A stretch of 36,707 nucleotides of DNA from CAZXNF01 sp050741255 (GTDB taxonomy: Bacteria; Pseudomonadota; Gammaproteobacteria; Burkholderiales; SG8-41): the NCBI GenBank assembly GCA_050741255.1, contig JBOIEQ010000026.1:1-36707 (forward strand), given 5' to 3'. Made by a program: the position numbers and the translations under genes. Each line of letters begins with the position of its first letter. Position 1 is the first letter of the stretch. This document shows, piece by piece, positions 32,989-36,707 of this stretch. The notes under the pieces are model-generated. The model saw only the letters and a list, made by a program, of their open reading frames with translations, ran no database searches and had not been told where the DNA came from.

Positions 32989-35900
32989 TCAGGGCCGCAG
33001 GATCGGATCCTTCACGAAGCCCTGTACGTTCAGCGCGCCGCGCGCGATGACGACGGACTTGGAGCCCACCTCCACCGTGACGCGGCCGTTGAGATCGGAT
33101 TCGGCCCCGACGTTGATGGCGCCGTTCGCGTTCATCGGACCGGACAGGAGCTGCAACTGCCGGTAGATGACGCGGTTGCCGGCCACCAGCACCTCGCCGC
33201 GCAGTTCATTGAAAGCGGTCTTGCCGCCGCGCGTGCCGTTCGGGTTCGGTGCCTGGATGGCGCGCAGGAGATCCACGTTGTTGAACGAGCCGCGCATGAC
33301 GGTGAAATTCCCGGTGAGGCGCGGTTCGGCGAAGAGGACGTCGAGGGAAGCGCCCTGCAACGCGAGTTTGCCCTGCAGGTCGAGCGTGCCGGCCATTTCG
33401 AAGGCGCGGGTGAAATGGCCCATCACCTGCGCGGCGTTGGCACCCTTCATGCGGAAATCCGCGTCGAATGCGGTCTTGTCCCCCCAACCCGCGCGCAGTT
33501 CGCCATGCAGCGTGCCGCCCGCGAAACGGCCTTCCAGCGCGGCCACGGAAAAGCTGTTCGCGGTCAGCAGGCCGGTGCCGTTCAACTCGTCGAAGGTGAA
33601 GGCCGGCCCGACCGGGAACGTGAACTCGCGCGCCGAGAATTTCACCTGCGTGGCCGCCTGGCCTTTGACGGGGGAAACCTCGAAGTTGCCCTTGCCCGAT
33701 CGCAGCACGGCCTTCTCGTAGCCGCCGTCGGCGGCGAAGGTGATGTCGACCTCGGCCGACGGCAGTTCGAAGCCACGGGTGTTGATCTTGACCGGCGTCA
33801 GCACCAGGCGCCGGATTTTCAGTCCCGGGCTCGCCGGAGCCGCCGCCCAGCTGGCGAGCCGCGGCACGTAGTCCTGCTCCACCGTCACGGCGGTGACATC
33901 GATGCGGTCGAACGACTTCTCGTTCTCCAGCACGGCCAGCGACGACACCGGAATCACGACCAGGCCGGCCTTCACCTCGCGCCCGCCGCCGATCGCCACC
34001 TGCTCGAGCCGCACCTGCGGCGAGGGCACCAGCGTGAAGCGCAGGCTGCCGATGCTGACCGGCTCGCCGAGCCGCTCCGACAGGACTTTCTCGGCGCCCG
34101 GGATGTAGCCCGCCAGCGGAATCACGTGGAGCAGGCCCAGCCCGCCGGCCACGATCACGACCACCGTGATGACAACAATTTTGGCCCACGGCAGTGGCGC
34201 ACGCGCGCGCTTCACGGCAGCCGTGCCTTGGGTGGGCAGCAGGCCGCGTTCGAGCGCTTTTTGCGCCGCCACCGCTTCCGCGCGGGATTGCGCGTCCACG
34301 CGTGCCCGCACCTCCGCGTCGCGCTCGGCCTGCGCGAGCGATCGCATTTCCTCCTGCACGCGTTGCTGGATCGTCGCTTCGGCGGCTTCGCGGGTGCGGT
34401 GTTCCTGCATCACGCGTGCGACGGCTTCCTGCTTGGCGCGATCTTCCGCGGCGGCGCGCGCTTTCTTCTCGGTCATCGCCTTCTGTTCGGCCTGCGCGCG
34501 CAGCATGGTTTCGGCCTGCGCCTTGGCGACCGCTTTTTCGTGGGCGAGGCGGGCGGCTTCCAGCGAGCGTTCGGCATCCTCGCGCGCCTTGCGCGCGGCT
34601 TCGTTCTGCAGGCTCGCTTCCTCGCGGATGCGCTTTTCGGCTTCCTCGTGAGCCAGGCGGGCCGCATCGGCGCGCGCTTCGGCTTCTTCGCGCGCGGCGC
34701 GCTCCGCCTCGGTGCGCTTGGCGAGGTCCGCATCGATGCGCTTCTCGGCCTCCTCGCGGGCCTTGCGCTCCGCATCGGCCTTGGCTTCGGCTTCCTCGCG
34801 GGCCTTGCGTTCGGTCTCGATCAGGACTTCGACTTCGGCGCGGGCCTTGGCCTCGGCCTCCGCGCGCGCGGTCTCGATGCGGGCTTCGGCTTCTTCGCGC
34901 GCCTTGCGTTCGGCGGCGGCATCCTCGCGGGCCTCGCGCTCGGACACACCCTTGGCCTCGGCGTCGGCCCGCGCGAGCCGGGCTTCTTCTTCGCGGGCGC
35001 GCAAGGCGACGGCGGCCTTCATCTGGTCGTCTTCGCGGCCCTTGCGTTCGACCACGACCCGGGCCTCGGCTTCTTCGCGGGCCTTGCGCTCGGCGGCGGC
35101 CTGGCCTTCGGCGTCCTCGCGGGCACGGCGTTCGGTTTCGGCGCGGGCTTCGGCTTCCGCGCGTGCCTTCTGGATGTTGACCTCGATTTCCTTCAGTTGC
35201 GCGCGCGCCTTGTCCTCAGCTTCGACGCGGACGAGTTCCAGTTCGGCCGTGCGGCCGATGCGTTCGGCTTCGTTCTGCGCCCGGCGTTCGAGATCGGCGA
35301 GCGCCTTGCGCTCGGCTTCGGCCCGCGCTTCGGCTTCCTGCCGGCCCCGGGTCTGCGCTTCCACCAGGGCACGGGTCGCTTCCTCGGCGCGCGCAAGCGC
35401 TTCGAGGCGGTCCTGCTCGGCGGCCCGCACGAGTCTGTCCGCATCGGCGCGAACGGCGTCCGAGGATTGCTCGCGCGAGCGTTTTTCGGCTTCGGCGCGC
35501 GCCAGCGTTTCGGCGGCGGCCTTGGCTTCGGCTTCCGCGCGAGCGCGGGCGGCGGTTTCCGCCATCGCGCGGGCCTCCACAGTGGCGCGTTCGGCGGCCA
35601 GTGCGCGCTCTTCGGCTTCGTGCCGGGCCCGGATTTCGGCCTCGGCCCGCGCCATGGCGTCGGTTTCCGCTTTCTCGCGCGCTTCGGCTTCCGCCGCGGC
35701 GCGCGCCTCGGCCTCCTTCAGGGCCTGCTCCATCGCGCGGAGTTTCGATTCAACCAGTTCCCGCGTCTTGGCTTCGGCTTCCGCGCGCGCGCGCGCTTCC
35801 AGTTCCGCCCGCAGACGGGCTTCGACTTCCGCCCTTGCGCGTGCTTCGAGCTCGGTCTTGGCTTTGACTTCCTGGTTGGCGCGTTCCTCGGCTGCGGCGC

Positions 35901-36519
35901 GCATCCGGGCTTCGGCATCGGCCTTCACCTTCGCCTGCATGGCCTGGCGGACGCGTTCCTCGGCTTCCGCCTTGGCGTTCTTTTCCTTGGCGGCGAGCGC
36001 TTCGGCTTCGGCACGCTCGCGCGCCGAGACGGCCGCCCGGCCTTCGGCTTCCGCCTTGGCCCTGGCTTCGGCTTCGACCTTCGCCTTGGCTTCCGCCAGC
36101 GCGCGGGCCCGTGCTTCGGCTTCCTGGCGCGCTTTGGCTTCAACGGCCTGCTGGGCTTCGGTCATGGCGCGCGCCTTGGCCTCGGCTTCGGCCTTGCCGC
36201 GGGCCTGCGCTTCGCTGCTGAGCGCGGCCACGGCCTTGGGCGAGGTGAAGTCGAGATCGTCGTCACCGGTCACCGGCGCCGATTCGCTGGTTTTCGGCGG
36301 CTCGAAAAAGACGCGGATGTAGCCTTCCTTCAGCAGGTGTGCAACGGTCTCGGTCAGTTGCGCCGCGGCGATCGTCGCCTTGCCCTCGACCTCGGAGAGC
36401 GTCGACTTGCCGTCGACCAGCAGAAAAACCAGCGTCTGCTCGCGCGTCAGGCGGATGGCCTTGTTCTTGAGATCGAGAACGCCCTTGGCGGTCTTGGCGA
36501 AGATGGTCTCAGGATGCAT
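32989..36519 (-). CDS. Giant coiled-coil membrane protein with AsmA-like C-terminus
   Basis: 1176 residues from ATG (complement of 36517-36519); upstream non-ATG starts add unlike sequence. Residues 1-72 form a small helical module with LLVDGKSTLSEVEGK and HLLKEGYIRVFF, resembling the winged-helix-like N-termini of some betaproteobacterial signalling proteins. Residues about 100-755 are Ala/Glu/Arg/Lys-rich coiled coil with recurrent AERKAREEAEA-type units. A basic segment and a single membrane helix (about 781-803) come next, so the coil is cytoplasmic. Residues about 804-1176 are periplasmic and AsmA-like (IPGAEKVLSERLGEPVSIGSLRF, GTLHGELRAGWGDKTAFDADFRMKG, LRGEVLVAGNRVIYRQL). AsmA-type proteins act in envelope lipid or outer-membrane assembly. 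The combination is unfamiliar to me. Confidence 0.85.
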   Translation of the reverse strand: MHPETIFAKTAKGVLDLKNKAIRLTREQTLVFLLVDGKSTLSEVEGKATIAAAQLTETVAHLLKEGYIRVFFEPPKTSESAPVTGDDDLDFTSPKAVAALSSEAQARGKAEAEAKARAMTEAQQAVEAKARQEAEARARALAEAKAKVEAEARAKAEAEGRAAVSARERAEAEALAAKEKNAKAEAEERVRQAMQAKVKADAEARMRAAAEERANQEVKAKTELEARARAEVEARLRAELEARARAEAEAKTRELVESKLRAMEQALKEAEARAAAEAEAREKAETDAMARAEAEIRARHEAEERALAAERATVEARAMAETAARARAEAEAKAAAETLARAEAEKRSREQSSDAVRADADRLVRAAEQDRLEALARAEEATRALVEAQTRGRQEAEARAEAERKALADLERRAQNEAERIGRTAELELVRVEAEDKARAQLKEIEVNIQKARAEAEARAETERRAREDAEGQAAAERKAREEAEARVVVERKGREDDQMKAAVALRAREEEARLARADAEAKGVSEREAREDAAAERKAREEAEARIETARAEAEAKARAEVEVLIETERKAREEAEAKADAERKAREEAEKRIDADLAKRTEAERAAREEAEARADAARLAHEEAEKRIREEASLQNEAARKAREDAERSLEAARLAHEKAVAKAQAETMLRAQAEQKAMTEKKARAAAEDRAKQEAVARVMQEHRTREAAEATIQQRVQEEMRSLAQAERDAEVRARVDAQSRAEAVAAQKALERGLLPTQGTAAVKRARAPLPWAKIVVITVVVIVAGGLGLLHVIPLAGYIPGAEKVLSERLGEPVSIGSLRFTLVPSPQVRLEQVAIGGGREVKAGLVVIPVSSLAVLENEKSFDRIDVTAVTVEQDYVPRLASWAAAPASPGLKIRRLVLTPVKINTRGFELPSAEVDITFAADGGYEKAVLRSGKGNFEVSPVKGQAATQVKFSAREFTFPVGPAFTFDELNGTGLLTANSFSVAALEGRFAGGTLHGELRAGWGDKTAFDADFRMKGANAAQVMGHFTRAFEMAGTLDLQGKLALQGASLDVLFAEPRLTGNFTVMRGSFNNVDLLRAIQAPNPNGTRGGKTAFNELRGEVLVAGNRVIYRQLQLLSGPMNANGAINVGAESDLNGRVTVEVGSKSVVIARGALNVQGFVKDPILRP

Positions 36520-36707
36520 GGTGTGATCGGCGTGGCGCGCTGGGAAGGTGGGACGGGGGACTCTGATGGAGTACACACGCCACGGCGCTCGGGCGCACGA
36601 TGTGTGCAGTATTGCACGCCAACCAGAACATGAACGGCGGGACTCTCCGGTTTTCCCGACAGACGAGCAGATTTTGTACCCGGACGGTCGCCTGATATGC
36701 CCTGAGG
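36520..36707. other. Upstream region of the coiled-coil gene
   Basis: It contains no convincing gene. There is an imperfect dyad GTGCA-4-TGCAC at 36604-36617. On the minus strand I find no good -35/-10 pair and no clear ribosome binding site before the ATG at 36519. Promoter elements may lie beyond the window. Confidence 0.3.

Noticed and set aside
32929..36633. A 1234-codon open frame on the plus strand, Gly/Phe/Arg/Leu-rich, covering the whole coiled-coil gene
   Set aside because: It is the mirror of a GC-rich, highly repetitive Ala/Glu/Arg coding sequence, which rarely yields antisense stops. The minus-strand product has a clear membrane helix and domain structure, while the plus-strand one is low complexity with no ribosome binding site or motif.

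Overview
The window is GC-rich and almost fully coding. It looks like a betaproteobacterial (Burkholderiales-type) chromosome segment. The main argument is eight separate Bug/TctC-family periplasmic solute receptors in under 37 kb, an expansion typical of Bordetella, Cupriavidus and Polaromonas relatives. The companion families (DUF1028, RraA-like, Ldh_2, MR/MLE enolase superfamily, FCD-type GntR) fit the same group. I saw no rRNA, tRNA, CRISPR, transposase, integrase or phage gene. No gene-free stretch exceeds about 300 bases; the longest gaps are 7803-8003 and 36520-36707.

Layout. (1) 37-5358, plus strand: a tight six-gene operon of Bug receptor, M19 dipeptidase-like protein, two more Bug receptors (the first with a signal peptide split by a frameshift), a DUF1028 protein and a thiol-dioxygenase-like cupin. 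(2) 5369-7802, minus strand: an amino-acid ABC-type binding protein, a Bug receptor and a small DUF3592-like membrane protein, with a good sigma-70-like promoter. (3) 8004-14681, plus strand: gamma-glutamyltransferase-like protein, Bug receptor, enolase-superfamily enzyme, N-acetylmuramoyl-L-alanine amidase, Bug receptor and an unrecognised protein. (4) 14780-22946: housekeeping or mixed genes, namely CorA, an exported hypothetical protein, SrkA kinase, an alpha/beta hydrolase, a DUF2846 lipoprotein, SelO, an FAD oxidoreductase and a DUF3025 protein. (5) 22943-27409: an SMP-30 lactonase-like gene divergent from an Ldh_2 dehydrogenase, RraA-like, alpha/beta-hydrolase-fold operon, with a promoter embedded in a CGATAA operator array, followed by a GntR/FCD regulator. 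(6) 27438-31702: two Bug receptors and an arylsulfatase in one operon. (7) 36519-31721, minus strand: a 1176-residue protein (N-terminal wHTH-like module, about 650 residues of coiled coil, one membrane helix, AsmA-like C-terminus) followed 2 bp later by a Tat-type amidohydrolase.

How it fits together. Regions 1-3, 5 and 6 read as small catabolic islands, each pairing binding proteins with one to three enzymes for uptake and first-step breakdown of organic acids, peptide or gamma-glutamyl compounds, or sulfate esters. No TctA/TctB membrane components are present, so the receptors are orphans that must use a transporter encoded elsewhere or act as sensors.

Most worth a second look: the giant coiled-coil/AsmA-like protein; the promoter-operator at 23903-23950; several enzymes lacking canonical catalytic residues (M19 protein, alpha/beta-hydrolase at 25843, enolase member); and three intergenic arrays of 7- or 8-base repeats, two of them arranged as long inverted repeats.
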